In this document: piece after piece, positions 35,664-49,727 of the stretch
Layout of the letters: each line of letters opens with the position of its first letter
Position numbering within the stretch: the stretch's first letter is position 1
NCBI GenBank assembly: GCA_021464415.1
Contig: JAKCWG010000856.1
Coordinates: forward strand, 310,001 to 374,000
Origin: Lonicera japonica
Taxonomy: Eukaryota; Streptophyta; Magnoliopsida; Dipsacales; Caprifoliaceae
DNA length: 64,000 bases
Direction: 5' to 3'
Notes under the pieces: generated by a model
Told to the model about the DNA's origin: nothing
Databases searched by the model: none
The model's input: the letters and a program-made list of their open reading frames with translations, nothing else
Position numbers and translations under genes: made by a program

Positions 35664-38600
35664 ATGGTCCTACCCTCTCTTTTCTTCTCCCTCATATGGT
35701 TTCCACTGCTATTGACACCGTCAAATGCTGCCACCGGCATAACCAACACCACCACAACCACAAAGCCAGGCTGCCAGCACCAATGCGGAAATGTCGTCGT
35801 TCCATACCCATTCGGTATTGGAATCGGATCCAACTGTTCCATACAAAACAACCCAAATTTTGAAATCAACTGCAACACTTCCTTCAATCCCCCAAAACCC
35901 TACATAGCATCCGGTAATGTAACATTTTTCTTAACTTAATTTTGGACGGTGAAAATTGTGCCGTTCTATTTTTGATACAAATAATATTTACGGATGATAA
36001 TGATACAAATTATAATATCAGAGGTGTATATAGTTACGGCACCTCTTTACCATTATGCAGGACCCCTTGCAAATGTTTTTTGGTATCCTTCGTTGTCAAA
36101 AACTTCGGTTCCATTGTGATATTTTTGTACTAGAAATAAATTTTGAAGATGAAATTTCTTTTAATAAGGGTAAAGTGCAGGTTCTACGGTGATTTTTGTT
36201 TATATTATTACAAAATTTTGAGGACAAAATTTCTTTTAAGGACTGCTATATTATAGGTTCCATAGTCATTTTTTTTTATATTGGTACAAAACTTAGAGGA
36301 CGAAATTTCTTTAAAAAGGATTGACTCCAACACTCTCTAGTGTTAATTTGCACAATGAAAATTGTAATTTTGTATTTTGGATTTAATTATTAATAATTTA
36401 ACGATGATATTAGTGATAATTTTTGTATGGGTTTTCTCACCCTTACAGGTAATCTGGAGGTAATTGAAATTACGGACACCCACATTCGGATTAAAACTTT
36501 TGTGTCTTTCAATTGCTATAATCAATCTGGGGGGTTGATAAACCGGACAAGTTTGTCGTCTGAATTGAACAGGGCCAATTTTATGAATTCTGAACTGAAT
36601 AAGTTTATTTTAGTTGGGTGTGATGATCTTGCCACAATTGAGGGGAATCTGGGAAGGAATTTTACCAGTGGATGTATGTCGGTTTGTTCGGATTCACAAG
36701 ATGTGCTTAGTGGATCTTGTTCTGGGAGTGGGTGTTGTCAAATTTCAATTCCAAAGGGATTAAAGGGGTTCGAAGTTGAACTGAGCAGCAAGAGAAATCA
36801 CACACAGGTAAGAGAAGACACACTTGCCTTTTCCACCCAATTTTGTGGCTAGAGCAAAACTTACACCCAAAGTGTCAAATTAAGAGTGCATATTTTGTTT
36901 TTTAAATAGGTTTTCAGTATGTTGAGCATGTCTAAAAAAGAAAAATTAATTTTTGAAGTTTTGATTAGAACATTGCCAAAAAGAATAGTTAAAGCGTGTA
37001 AGTTTGTTCCGGTGGTAAAAGAATTTCAGCCTAATCCAAAGTTTCAAGTATGAGTCTTACAAGCTGCATGAGCAGTGAAAGTTTATTCATTCTCTAGATG
37101 TAATAATATAGGTTGTTAAGAAAAATTATACTAGACTCGTAATTTAAGATGGATGGGTTACAAAACTTGAATTATTGTAGAATATAATTCAAATTTTTTG
37201 TTAAATTTTTTTTTTTTAAGTAGTATTAAATGCATTTAATTATAAAGGAGTTTACTGCTATTTTCATTTGAGTTTTTATTCTTTTACCACCGGAACAAAA
37301 GAATAGCTTTCTCTCGTAATAGCTTTCTCTCGTAATAGTTATACTAGTAAATATTATGGTACAAAATAAATTATTAATTTTATGTTACCATTAAAATTTT
37401 CAAACATAAATTTATGTTAAAATGTCAATTTTATGTGTTTATATATATATATATATATTAATTTGGATTAAAGTTTTTGCTAATACTAATATAACATTTT
37501 GAATAGTATATATATTAGTATGTTAGTAATTGTTAATTTCGAACCGTAGTAAAATCATAATCATAATTTTCTTATTGTGTTGTCAACCAAATGTGTACAT
37601 GAAAGTAAGTTTTTTTTCACTTCAAAAAGATTCATACTAACTTTCCTGACAACCAAACAGAGCCTAAAAGGTTAATTTAATGCATTTCTTTCATACAAAA
37701 AATACCAACATTTCATACTTTGGTAATTGATATTAATTTTCAAACGAATCACATTTCATGTATAGTGTAGACCTTGTATTAGGCTTTAGTTAATGTTCTC
37801 ACATGAAATCTAAAACCAAGTTTTGACTATCATAGACCATATTGTTCTCTATCCTTCTTTTGCTCTTTTTAAGTTGAATATTCTTGGCTTTGATCTGCAG
37901 GTATCTTCATTTAATTTATGTGGGTATGCATTTCTTGGGGAGGAGAAGAGTTTCAGATTTGGAGGTGCTTCAGACCTTTCCGACCCGACTTTTATAAATA
38001 GGATTGAAGAGAGTGTGCCTAGGGTTCTTGATTGGGTAATTGCGAACTATAGTTGTGTTGATGCTAAAAACTCTAATGATTTTGCTTGTCTTCAAAACAG
38101 TCACTGTGTTGATTCGGATACTGGATTTGTTGGGTACCGTTGCAGTTGCAATCAGGGTTTTGAGGGCAATCCCTACCTCCCTTCAGGCTGCACAGGTTTT
38201 TTCTTGATAAGTGCATTCATCAATGTTTTAAATGGACTAGTCATAGTGCAGGTGCATTACACGTGACTATTTGATGACTAATAAATGCGTAAAACAATAG
38301 TAATGATGATAAATATTATTTTTTGCTTAGAAGCATTGATACTTCTTCTTGTCTTTATATTTCACACCTTAGAGTTATCATGTTAGCATGTAAATTTAGT
38401 TAAAAAAATATTATTATTAAACTACTTTCGGCTTCTACCAAACCAAAAAATGTATTAGGTAATTATACATTATGTTTTCTATGTAACAAAATTCTCTAGC
38501 TAAAGATACAAAATTGATTTGACAAATAAAGCTACTCTAACTAGTTCTTGCAATAATATTGTTTAGAGTTTGATTTATTTATCTAAGATAAATAGGCAAA

Positions 38601-41600
38601 TTCAATAAAAAAAATTAACTTATGGAATATGAAAACTATGGCTCCGTTTGATTGCAAGGTGGAAAAAGAAAATAAATTGAGTTAGTTTTGGTGAAAAGAT
38701 GGAAAATAAGTTGAGTGATAGAGATGATATCCTCTTGATTTTTAAGTTTTTCCATGAAGAAATTTTCTTTGCTTGGTGTTGAATAAAAATTTTCTATCAA
38801 AAATATTGAAGGATGGGGGATATATACTCATACAATGAACAACATCTCTCATTTTATTTTCTATCTTTTCACACAAACTAACTAAATTTATTTTTATTTT
38901 CCATCTTTGCAATCAAACGGAGCCTATATATGTAAATTATTTTTATGTTAAGAGAATGATACAATTTTAGTGGATTTTAATGTGTATTAAAATACTAAAA
39001 TTTGTTAGCATTTTCTATTTCTAGGAATAAAGATACTGAACTATATGTGTTGTATATATTGCAAAATTCATAATACAAATAGAATATGTGATTAATATGT
39101 AAACATCATTTATTCAGTTTTAGATTAGAATCTAATTGGAATAAAAATATTATTAAATACATTAGGACTTCGTGGTCCAAAAATAATATAATACATAGTT
39201 GGTTAAGAATTACAATATGTTTACCATTTATAAAAAATAAATAAAAATTCCCATTTACAATAGATTTACAAAATTAAAATGAATATTTTTTTCAAGAATT
39301 CTACCATAAATAAAATATGTGATTGGTATTCAAATCTTAATTTATAGTATTTTAGATTAGTGTCCTAAAAGAAATAAAATATAAATTGAAAGTACTTTAA
39401 TTTTAAATAATACTGGATTGCTTTAAATTGCAACTAAAATGACTAAATAAAGAATGATTTAAAACATGTTTGGTTTATAGTATTCTAAATGACTAATTAA
39501 ATGTGGTACTTTTTATTTAATAGTTAGTATCAAATATCTTCTTAAGCAATTAATAAAAGTGCAAAACACTTTTATAAATCAACCCACCTCATTCACACTT
39601 TTTTAAAAAGACTAAATAGAGTAGGATTTAATATCTAATTAAATGTGGTACCTTTTATTTAATAGTTAGTATATAATAAATCTTCTTAACCAATTGACAA
39701 AAGTGCAAAACACTTTTAGCGTAAACCAACCCGCCTCAGTCACGCTTTTATAATTAGTATAGATATAGAAAGTTATCAATGCCTTTTATGAAGCATCAGT
39801 TGAACTATTAACTTGGCCTTTTGAGTTGGTACATATATCATTATTTTGCTGCTGTAACCCACTTGACACTATATCGGGTACATCATGGGTTTGGGTCATC
39901 TTCTCCCTCTCTCCTAAACTCAAAACATGGGTGTATCCAATTTTGCCAAGTTATTGTTAAAAACAAAATAAAATATTGACTACGACAGGTGAAGTTCCAT
40001 GTGACAATCATCATGCATGTAGGGAGGAAAATAATGTGAAACCGTGTAATGAGCTTATGTGGCACTTCACCAATACATCACTAAATATACTGCCACTTGA
40101 TGAACCAAGCGTAAATTATCAATTTTGGCATTCAATTTTAGCCCAAGTGCTTCTAGTAATTCTGGAATGCTATTAGTAATAACTACTTCCCTATTGACTA
40201 TCAAAAATCAAGAATTCCCTAAGGGGCATAACAAGGAGATGAAATTAAACAAGAATCACTTGTTACAATAGCCCCTAAACTTTGTTTACTGGATGCTTGC
40301 CTTGGCAGATATCGATGAGTGTATGGATCCAAACAATTTGTGTGAGAAGAAATGTATTAATACTCCAGGGGGTTATAATTGCTCTTGCCCAGATGGTTTC
40401 TTTGGTGAAGGTAGAAAAGATGGCCGTGGTTGCATTGCTAAGAACTCACAATCCCTAGTCGTCAAGATCATTCTTGGTAAAACCATTTGATTACTTTGCA
40501 ATAAATAAATGCACAAATGAAAATACACACATATGTACGCAATTATTTAATTTGGGGGTAGCGTTTGTTGCCAACGCAGAGTAGTTTTCTGTCCCAGCAA
40601 TGTAATAATGTCAAAGATTGAAGTACAATTATTCAATGCGATAATTGCTTTGGCAACAATGCTAGTTTGAAGTATAGGCTAGTGAGGCATCTACATCTTC
40701 GAACAGCGCAAAACTAAATCTAACACCGTTATTGTAGGTATGACCATATTTTTTTTATTTTTTATTTGTTAAACAACAGACCTAACTTCTCTCCGTTACA
40801 TCTTTGGCCCAATTTCATTCAATCCGGTCTAGTTCGAAGACTCTACTAAATTTCATGAAACAATTCATTTATTTAATTCTCAATTTATATCTCATTGATC
40901 GAAATTAGACCGTAAAGTAATGGAGAGAAGCCAAGTTTGCAAGAGTTGGGTTAATTATAATCAGTATCATGGGAGTGAAAGCCCAGTAATTGTAAAGACG
41001 CCAAGTCAAAGGCAAAAATAGAAGAATAAAATATATTACGCGTTATGAAAAAAACTTAATCTATCATAGCACACTTTAGCTTCTTACGTGTTGTAATCTT
41101 ATATCCGTGCTTTTGCTAAACAACTTAATAACAGCATTAGCTAGTGTCTAATTTTTAGTATTACTCACCATATATTATCACTGCACACGTGATGCGTGTG
41201 TGAGTTCTCTGGATATAATTTAAGAAAATAATTTGGCAAAAATAATAAAAATAAGAGTTCGTACAAATCGTGTAAATATTAATTAAATTCCCTTCTTTTT
41301 TATTTTGATCCTATATGTTTGATACGTACTGACATGATCTTTGGCATATTTTTATAATTGTAGGTATGACCACTGGTTTTGGAATGCTATTCTTTATTCT
41401 TAGTATATGGTGGATTTATAAACTAGTGAGAAAAAGAAATATATTGAAGCTTAGGCAAAAATTCTTCAAGCGAAATGGTGGATTTTTACTACAGAAGCAA
41501 TTGACCTCAGGTGAGGAAGGGAACGTTGAGAAAACCAAACTTTTCACTTCTAAGGAGTTGGAAAAGGCCACCGACCGTTATAATGAGAATCGAATCCTTG

Positions 41601-42544
41601 GCCAAGGAGGTCAGGGTACTGTATACAAAGGGATGTTAACAGATGGAAAAATTGTTGCAGTTAAAAAGTCTACAAAGGTGGATGAAGGCCAACTTGATCA
41701 ATTTATTAATGAAGTTGTCATTTTATCCCAAATTAACCATCGAAATGTGGTTAGGTTACACGGATGTTGCTTGGAGACGGAAGTTCCTCTCTTAGTTTAT
41801 GAATTCATCCCAAATGGAACCCTCTTCCAATATATCCATTACCAAAATGAAGATTTCCCACTTACATGGGACGTGCGCTTAAGGATTGCTATAGAAGTTG
41901 CAACGGCTCTTTCCTATCTACATTGCGCTGCTTCAATTCCTATATATCATCGTGACATAAAGTCCACAAACATACTTCTAGATGATAAATATAAAGCAAA
42001 AGTGGCAGACTTTGGAACTTCAAGATCCATTGGTGTGGATCAAACTCACTTGACCACACGAGTATTAGGAACATTCGGATATTTGGACCCAGAGTACTTT
42101 CAATCAGGCCAATTCACAGAGAAAAGTGAGGTTTATAGCTTTGCAGTAGTTCTTGTCGAACTTTTAACTGGCCAAAAACCGATATCATCAATAGGGTTTG
42201 ACGAAGTGCAAAGTTTATCAACATACTTCTTACAAACAATGGAAGAGAATCGCATCTTTGATATTATTGATGAAAGAGTAAGGAATGAGTGTCGAAAGAA
42301 AGAGATCATAGGGGTCGCTAATCTTGCAAGAAGATGTTTGAACTTAAGCAGGAAAAAAAGACCTACAATGAAAGAAGTGGCAATGGAGTTGGAAGCAATT
42401 AAAATGTCGAAAGGAGCATCAACCATTCAACAACATTACGAAGAGGTTGAATATGACATTAATGAATTTTCGGAGTCTTGGGAAACTGCTTCAACTTCAA
42501 CTTCAACCATGCATATAGATATCCAGCCGCTCTTAGTTCAATAA
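35664..42544 (+). CDS. Wall-associated receptor kinase (WAK/WAKL), five exons
   Basis: Exons: 35664-35913, 36449-36807, 37901-38195, 40309-40476 and 41364-42544. All junctions are GT-AG and all phases agree, giving 2253 bp and 750 residues. Domains: signal peptide (about 1-22), cysteine-rich galacturonan-binding domain ([17 protein letters not shown]), a WAK-associated region, an EGF-like repeat (to GCT), a calcium-binding EGF ([16 protein letters not shown]), one membrane segment (about 361-380), then a Ser/Thr kinase. The kinase shows GQGGQG (437-442), VAVK lysine (about 458), HRD (aspartate about 555) and DFG (about 573), with [11 protein letters not shown]. All catalytic residues are present and it is an RD kinase. 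WAKs bind cell-wall pectin and signal across the plasma membrane in growth and defence. I see no lesion. A TATA box lies 55 bp upstream. Exon edges are predicted, not confirmed by transcripts. Confidence 0.92.
36107..36320 (+). repeat. Tandem repeats in WAK intron 1
   Basis: About three copies of a roughly 75-85 bp unit containing GGTTCYAYRGTGATTTTT and GARGACGAAATTTCTTTTAA. All are within intron 1 and lack coding potential. Confidence 0.6.
36808..37900 (+). other. WAK intron 2 with an inverted repeat
   Basis: GTTCCGGTGGTAAAAGAAT (about 37008-37026) and its inverse TTCTTTTACCACCGGAAC (about 37277-37294) bracket about 250 bp. This may be a small inverted-repeat element. No target duplication was identified. 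Confidence 0.5.
38196..40308 (+). other. WAK intron 3 with local duplication
   Basis: A 2113-bp intron, AT-rich. Two diverged copies of a roughly 115-145 bp unit at about 39490-39604 and 39635-39750 share TTTTATTTAATAGTTAGTAT, AAAAGTGCAAAACACTTTTA and CAACCCRCCTCA. Each holds the inverted repeat AAAAGTGCAAAACACTTTT. Confidence 0.6.
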
Positions 42545-42660
42545 TAATTTGATTGATTATTAGGATTCACTTTTTATTTTGCAATTTTTTTTGGTTCCCT
42601 CTATATCTTTTTTTTTTTAACTTTGTATAATTAATTAAAAATTACAATGACATATGTGTT

Positions 42661-44299
42661 TGTTGATCATAAAGTCAATTAATCTTATTTTGATAATTAC
42701 AATAAGTTAATAAAGTGTTATTTAACTCGATTGTTCCAATGATGATAGCCATTTTAACCAATATATCTTCCGACTAAGTGTAACTTCAAACCGAAGCAAA
42801 TCTCACACAAGCTTTACAAACACCTCTACTCACAAGAAATAAACTCAAGTGATATACATGTGCTTTACAAAGCGAAGAAAGATCTAGATCATCAAGCAAG
42901 TGAAGATATGCACAAGAATGATCTCCACATGTTCTACAAGTTATCAAAACCAAGAAAGGATCAAGAACATCAAACAAGTAAAGATACGCACAAGAAAATC
43001 AAGCATCACGAATACACGAATTATCATTAAATGGAGTGAGTGCTTAGATTTTAGGTAAAGATACTTTATTGATCAAATCGTTATAACTCAAACATATTCT
43101 TGCATGTTTTAAAAATTGATTCAAACTAGCTTGAAATTCAATTTATTTGAAAAACATCATTTTACAAAAACTGAGTTTCAAAATAAATTCATATTAATTT
43201 TAAATGATCATATTTTAAGATATAATAAAAACAGGTATCTTAGAAACATATCTTTGAGGTTCAAAAATCATTAGAATTTTATTTGGAACTAAATTGTTAA
43301 ATTGCAAAAAATATTTCTATTTTACATTTAAAATTCGCTCAATTTTTGTCCAGTTTTGATCTAACGGTAAGATGGAGGCCTTCTCGAACTCCGATCATTT
43401 TGAAATTTTTACAGTAGTTTGACAACATCTACTGGCAAGTTTGACTAAAATCTGAGCATGATCCAACGGTCTAATTGGGAGAAATTAACAAAATAATGTT
43501 GAATATTTTTTTGTCAAAACTAGCTGTTGGAAAGTTTGAAAATGTATACCTTGGAGCCAAAACTTCTCTTAATCATCCCCAACGGCCATATGGTTTTGTA
43601 ATCTATATATATGATGTCTTAGACACGTTTTAACACACTTGAATCATTCTACAAACTTATTTTGCATATATACAAAGTTATTCAAGTATTCAATTCATTT
43701 TATTGATCATATTCTTTATTTTTGAGGTATTTATTTTGATCAATTTTGATATCTCTTAGTGTGAGCTTCATTTGTATTTTGTCATATACAAGAGAGATAT
43801 TGTACATTGGTGTTCGTCACCAAAACTCATTTGAATCATAATTGTGAGAGGTGTATCTCATAGATTAGCAAGAGGGATTTCTTGTGAAAGTATTGAAGGT
43901 GTTTTCAATACTTGTGAGAGTGTGTGATAAGAATACACTTGTAGAGGTTTGATCTTCACCCGAAAGGAGATTGGTTATAGTGGAAAATCTCGGGGAACTA
44001 ACCGAGCGCGGACTACGGGAAACAAGCCGAATAGTGTGGATAAAAAAATCTTCGACTTCAAATTGGTTCAATCTTTCTTACTCAATCTCTTTATTTATTT
44101 GTTATATTAATTGATTGAAGTTGCTTATATTATTTTTTATTCTTGGGATTGATTATTTAATTGATTGTTTTCCTTGATAAACTTATTTAACTAAGTTGCT
44201 TTGTTTAAATATTTTAAAAACATTTTAATTCCGCATTAAGTTTTTAAAACCCCATTCACGCCCCCCCCCCCCCCCCTCTAGGGTACTTTCCGACCTACA
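42661..44299 (+). repeat. 5' LTR of the Sirevirus-type element
   Basis: 1639 bp, TGTTGATCAT...CCGACCTACA. It aligns along its length with 49728-51358 with scattered substitutions. Possible TATA at about 43601 (CTATATATATG). A C-homopolymer of 16 lies at 44261-44276, just before the end. Confidence 0.95.
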
Positions 44300-44301
44300 A
44301 T

Positions 44302-44312
44302 TGGTATCAGAG
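44302..44312 (+). promoter_or_regulatory. Primer-binding site (tRNA-Met type)
   Basis: TGGTATCAGAG two bases after the LTR end, the usual initiator-tRNA-Met primer site of copia elements. Confidence 0.9.
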
Positions 44313-44355
44313 GTTGTACTCTTGTTTTGATCTAAGAATCTTAGAGTTTACGATC

Positions 44356-47300
44356 ATGTCTATTTATCAAGGAACCGGAATCAACGAAGGTTCTTCCACC
44401 ACTAGACCACCTCTATTTGATGGAAAAAATTATAGTTGTTGGAAAAGTCGTATGTGTACTTTTCTTCAAGCTATTGATTTTGAATAATGAAAAGTTACAC
44501 TCATTGGACCCTATGAAATTACCAAAACCGATGAAAAGGGTAAAGTTACTCCTAAATCTATTTCTGAATATGATGAGAATGATATTAGGAAAATCCAATT
44601 TAATGCTAAAGCCTTGAATGCCCTACATTGTGCATTGACTATAGATGAATAAAACAAAATTTCTATTTGTAAAATCGCCAAAGAAATTTAGGATAAATTA
44701 GAAGTTGCCTATGAAGGAACCTCACAAGTTAAGGATGATAATATTAAGATGCTTGTTTATGATTATGAACTTTTCAAAATAGAGCCTAATGAATCACTTG
44801 CCTCTATGTATAGTAGGTTCTCTATTATCCCTAATGCTTTAGATCTTCTTGGAAATGAATATTCAAATGAAGACAAGATTCGAAAAATTCTTAGAACTCT
44901 TCCCAAGAAGTGGAGACCCAAAGTGACGGCTATTCAAGAAGCCAAGAATCTCAAGACGCTAAGCATGGATGAACTCTTGAGTTCACTTAAAACCCATGAG
45001 AAGGAATTGGCAAGAGAAGAAGAAAGTGATTCAAAAGCCAAAAGGTCACTAGCTCTCAAAGCAACTCAACTAGATGATGGTGAGGGGTTGATGATAGAAG
45101 ATGAGGATATGGCTCCTCTTTCTAGAAAATTCATAAAATTTCTAGCCAAGAAGAAGAAATTTCAAGGAAAAGGAAACAACTTTGATCCTTCATCAAGAAG
45201 AAACAATGATCGATCTATTCAACCAAGAGTTGAAAATGAAGAAGAAAAGAAGTGTTTCCATTGCCATGAACCAGGGCATTTCAAAACAAATTGCCCGGTT
45301 AGAAAAAAAAGAAAGAAGAGACAAAAGAGACAAAGCCTTCAAGCAAGTAAGACACGCCCTCAAAGGCACTTGGAGTGATTCCGAAGAAGGTGAGTCCAAT
45401 GCCGATTCTAGCGACGAGAAAACGGAAAATCTTTGCCTTATGGCAAGAGACGATAAGGTACACTCTTCTTATGATTCATTTAGTATTGATAATGTCTCTA
45501 TTAGTAATGATGCACATGATGAGAATGACTATGATGAATTATATGATATGTTTGAGGAATTGCATAAGAAATTTAAAAATTTGTCTAAAATGTAAGCAAG
45601 CCTCAAAAAGGAAAATTTGATGATTTCTAGCAAGTGTGAAAATTTTGAGAAAGAAAATGTACTTTTGAAAAATGAAATTAAGACCTTAAAGAAAGGAAAG
45701 GAGAAAGAAACTCCAAACACACTTGAAATAGAAAATATCAAATTGAAAGATCAAGTGGATGATTTGACTAATAGTCTAGCCAAGTTCACCAAAGGAAAGG
45801 ATAACTTGGATAAATTATTAGGAATGCAAAGGTGTGTTTTTGACAAAGCCGGTTTGAGCTATAACCAAATTGACAACCAAAAGGATTACAAAAACTTTTT
45901 TAAAACATACATACCTCATGATCCCACTCATCTTTGCTCATATTGTGGTAGAAATACTCATTATGTGGGTCATTGTTTTTATCAAAATGAAAGTTTCCCT
46001 AAAAGGAAGCTTGCTTGGGTTCTAAAAGGAACCATTATGTTTGCTAAGCCAAAGGTACCCAACACATTTCGGGTACCAAAGGAGAAGTTACTTAAAGTTA
46101 TGGTGTAGGTGTGCTTGAAAGCCAAAGGTAGCAAAACCAAGTGGTTCTTGGATAGTGGTTGCTCAAAGCACATGACGGGAGACAAGAACAACTTCTTAAG
46201 TCTTATTCGCAAGAAAGGAGGGAATGTGACTTTCGGGGACAACGCCAAAGGCAAAATCATTGGTATAGGTAAGATTGGTAATAAATCTTCTTATATTGAT
46301 AATATTTTACTTGTTGACGGTTTAAAACATAACTTGCTTAGTATTAGTCAATTGTGTGATAAAGGTTATGAAGTTATTTTTAAATCCGAATGTTGCATTG
46401 TTAAAAATATTAGTGATAATTCTATCTTGTTTGTTGCTTATAGATCAAATAACGTATATACTCTTGAACTTGATGATTTATCTCAACAAGATGTTAAATG
46501 TTTATCTGTGTTAAATGATGCTTCTTGGTTATGGCATAGAAGATTAGGTCATGCTAACATGGATTTAATTAATCAATTATCTAAAAAGGAATTAGTTAAA
46601 GGATTGCCTAAAACTAAATTTGCTAAAGATAGAATTTGTGATGCATGTCAACTTGGTAAACAACACAAGTCTTGCTTTAAATCTAAGAAACATATTACTA
46701 CTACTAGACCACTTGATATGTTACATTTAGATTTATTTGGACCTAATTCGGTTGCTAGTTTATGTGGTAAATTGTATGCCTTTGTGATTGTTGATGATTT
46801 TTCTATATTTACTTGGGTATTCTTTCTTGCTCATAAAAATGAAACACCTCATGTATTTGCTAAATTCTGTAGAAAAGTTCAAAATGAAAAGGGTGCTTCT
46901 ATTATACATGTTAGAAGTGATAGAGGTAGAGAATTTGATAATATTGATATTGAGAATTTTTGTGATGAGCATTGTATTAATCATAACTTTTCGGCACCTA
47001 GAACTCCTCAACAAAATGGTGTGGTTGAAAGGAAAAATAGATCTCTTCAAGAGATGTCTAGAACCATGTTACATGAACATTCTTTACCGGAATATTTTTG
47101 GGCGGAAGCCGTTAATACCGCATGCTATATAACTAATCGTGTTATTATTCGTAAAAAGTTAGATAAGACACCTTATGAATTATGGAATGACAAGAAACCA
47201 AATATTGCATATTTTAAAGTTTTGGTTGCAAATGTTTTATTTTGAATGATCGTGACCACTTGGGAAAATTTGATGCTAAATCCGATGAAGGAATTTTTCT

Positions 47301-49209
47301 TGGGTATGCCATTAATAGTAAAGCATATAGAGTTTATAACAAGAAAAGTTTAGTAGTACAAGAATCTATGCATGTCGTATTTGATGAAACAAATCCTTTC
47401 TCACCCATAGCACGTTCCGATGACGATGTTGAAATTATCCAAAAGGTTTCGGATATTCAAATTAATGATACATCTAAGGAAGAAACTTCGAGTGCTCAAG
47501 TTCCTCCTAAGGAATTAGAAAATACAACCAAGAAAAACTCGAATGATTTACCTAGGAGTTGGAAATTTGTATCCAACCACCCTATTGATCAAATTCTTAG
47601 AAAGCCATCTAGTAGGGTTATGACTAGATCATCCTTAAAAAATGTATGCAATAATGTGGCATTTGTTTCTGAATATGAGCCTAAAAACATAATTGAAGCC
47701 GAACAAGATGAATCTTGGATGATGACTATGCAAGAAGAGCTCAATCAATTTGAGAGAAACAAAGTGTGGACACTTGTTCCCAAACCTAATGATCATACCA
47801 TTATTGGTACTAAATGGGTTTTTCGTAACAAGAAGGATGAAAGTGGTATAATTGTTAGAAATAAAGCTAGACTTGTTGCCCAAGGATATAATCAAGAGGA
47901 GGGTATTGATTATGAAGAAACATATGCACCCGTTGCACGCTTAGAAGCAATTCGCATGCTACTTGCTTATTCATGTTTTAAGAATTTTAAATTATATCAA
48001 ATGGATGTGAAAAGTGCTTTCTTGAATGGTTTTATTGAAGAGGAAGTTTATGTGAAACAACCTCCCGGTTTTGAAAATCATATTTATTCGAATTATGTAT
48101 TTAAATTATCTAAAGCTTTGTATGGTTTAAAACAAGCACCTAGAGCATGGTATGATAGATTAAGTTCATTTTTTATTAACAATGGATTTGTTTGAGGTAA
48201 AATTGATACTACATTATTTATCAAAAAACATGACAATGACATGCTACTTGTACAAACCTATGTTGATGATATTATATTTGGTTCTACTAACGACAATCTT
48301 TGCAAAGAATTTTTTACTTGTATGCAAAAGGAATTTGAAATGAGCATGATGGGAGAAATGAACTACTTCCTTGGATTACAAGTGAAACAATGCAAAGAAG
48401 GCATCTTCATTAATCAAGAGAAGTATGTGAAGGAGCTTTTAAAGAAATTCGACATGGAAAAAGCCAAATCCATGAGCACTCCTATGAGTTCAACATTGAA
48501 ACTTGACAAAGACGAGAAAGGTAAAAGTGTGGACATCAAGAAATATCGAGGTATGATTGGTAGTTTATTATATTTGACGGCGTTTAGACCGGACATTATG
48601 CTTAGTGTATGTTTTTGTGCACGATTCCAAGCGGATCCTAAAGAATCACATTTACTTGCCGTAAAACGAATTTTTCGTTATCTTTCCGGTACTAGTTCAT
48701 TGGTTTTATGGTACCCAAGAGAGAACTTATTTGACTTAATTAGTTATTCTGATGCGGATTTTGTGGGTTGCAAAATCGATAGGAAAAGCACTAGTGGCAC
48801 TTGTCATTTCCTAGGACACGCACTAGTATCTTGGTCAAGCAAGAAACAAAATCCGGTGGCCCTTTCAACGACCAAAGCCGAATACGTGGCGGCCGAAAGT
48901 TGTTGTGCAGAAACTTTGTACATTAAACAACAACTAGAGGACTTTGGAATTAGTCTTAGCCACATTCCCATAAAATGTGACAACACAAGTGCCATAAGTT
49001 TGACCAAGAACCCTATACAACATTCACGTACTAAGCACATTGAGATAAGATATCATTTTATTTGTGATCATGTGCAAAAAGGTGATGTTGATATTGAATT
49101 CGTTGGCACCGAATCGCAATTTGTGAATATATTCACTAAACCACTTTCTGAAGATCGTTTTTGCACTATTCGACGTGAACTCGGTATGACTAGAGCTTGT
49201 GATATCTAG
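44356..49209 (+). pseudogene. Sirevirus-type gag-pol, multiply disrupted
   Basis: Start ATG at 44356 (MSIYQGTGINEGSSTTRPPL). Order: gag, CCHC zinc knuckle (CFHCHEPGHFKTNC), coiled-coil linker and a second Cys/His motif (CSYCGRNTHYVGHC), protease (WFLDSGCSKHM), integrase (HRRLGHANM, CDACQLGKQ, then DDE residues with FVIVDDFSIFTWVF and VVERKNRSLQEM), reverse transcriptase ([13 protein letters not shown] and TYVDDIIFGS), RNase H (YSDADFVGCKIDRKSTSG). Lesions: stops at 44485-44490 (two), 44650-44652, 44689-44691, 45593-45595, 46106-46108 and 48193-48195; a frameshift in an A-run near 45300; and one near 47220 inside integrase. It cannot make a full polyprotein. Confidence 0.93.
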
Positions 49210-49727
49210 TTTATTCCAAAAAGTTCATAAAAGGGATTGATAATGCTTAATTTTGACCATACATTATTTAATTATGCTTAATTTTCTTTATTTTTATTTT
49301 ATATAGAATTTGCTTGCATTAATGTACACATTATTATGAGTATTAACAAGTATTTTTACAACTTTAGATTGATAATTACTGATTCCCTCCTTTTTGATGA
49401 AGAAAAAGGGGGAGAAGTATGTGTGTTATGTGTGTGTGTCATGAGTGATAATGGTACACACTCGTTTATTTTATTGTTTATTTTATTATGCTATGCTTGA
49501 TCAAGAACTACTAGTTTGTCTATTTGTTTAAGTACTTTTCGAACTTATGCTTTTGGTTAAGTTGTTTGAACTTATCTTATCTATGCAAGTACTTTTCATT
49601 TTAATAATTGCTTCTATATTTTTATTTATGCACCTATTTAGGAGGAGCATATTATTCATATGCTTAAAATTATTATCTTTTTATAAACACACATAAACTC
49701 TATTGACATTATCAAAAAGGGGGAGAT
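49210..49727 (+). other. Sirevirus-type 3' non-coding region and polypurine tract
   Basis: No env-like ORF remains. AAAAAGGGGGAGA at 49714-49726 directly precedes the 3' LTR. A second purine tract (AAAAAGGGGGAGAAG) lies near 49403, a duplicated tract of the kind described in Sireviruses. Confidence 0.75.

Noticed and set aside
39976..40176. Possible extra WAK exon ([20 protein letters not shown])
   Set aside because: It has an AG in front but would break the phase between exons 3 and 4, which join perfectly without it. The EGF domains are complete already.
41190..41210. CACACGTGATGCGTGTG hairpin in WAK intron 4 as a Helitron end
   Set aside because: The stem resembles a Helitron terminator but no CTAGT-like end follows on either strand.
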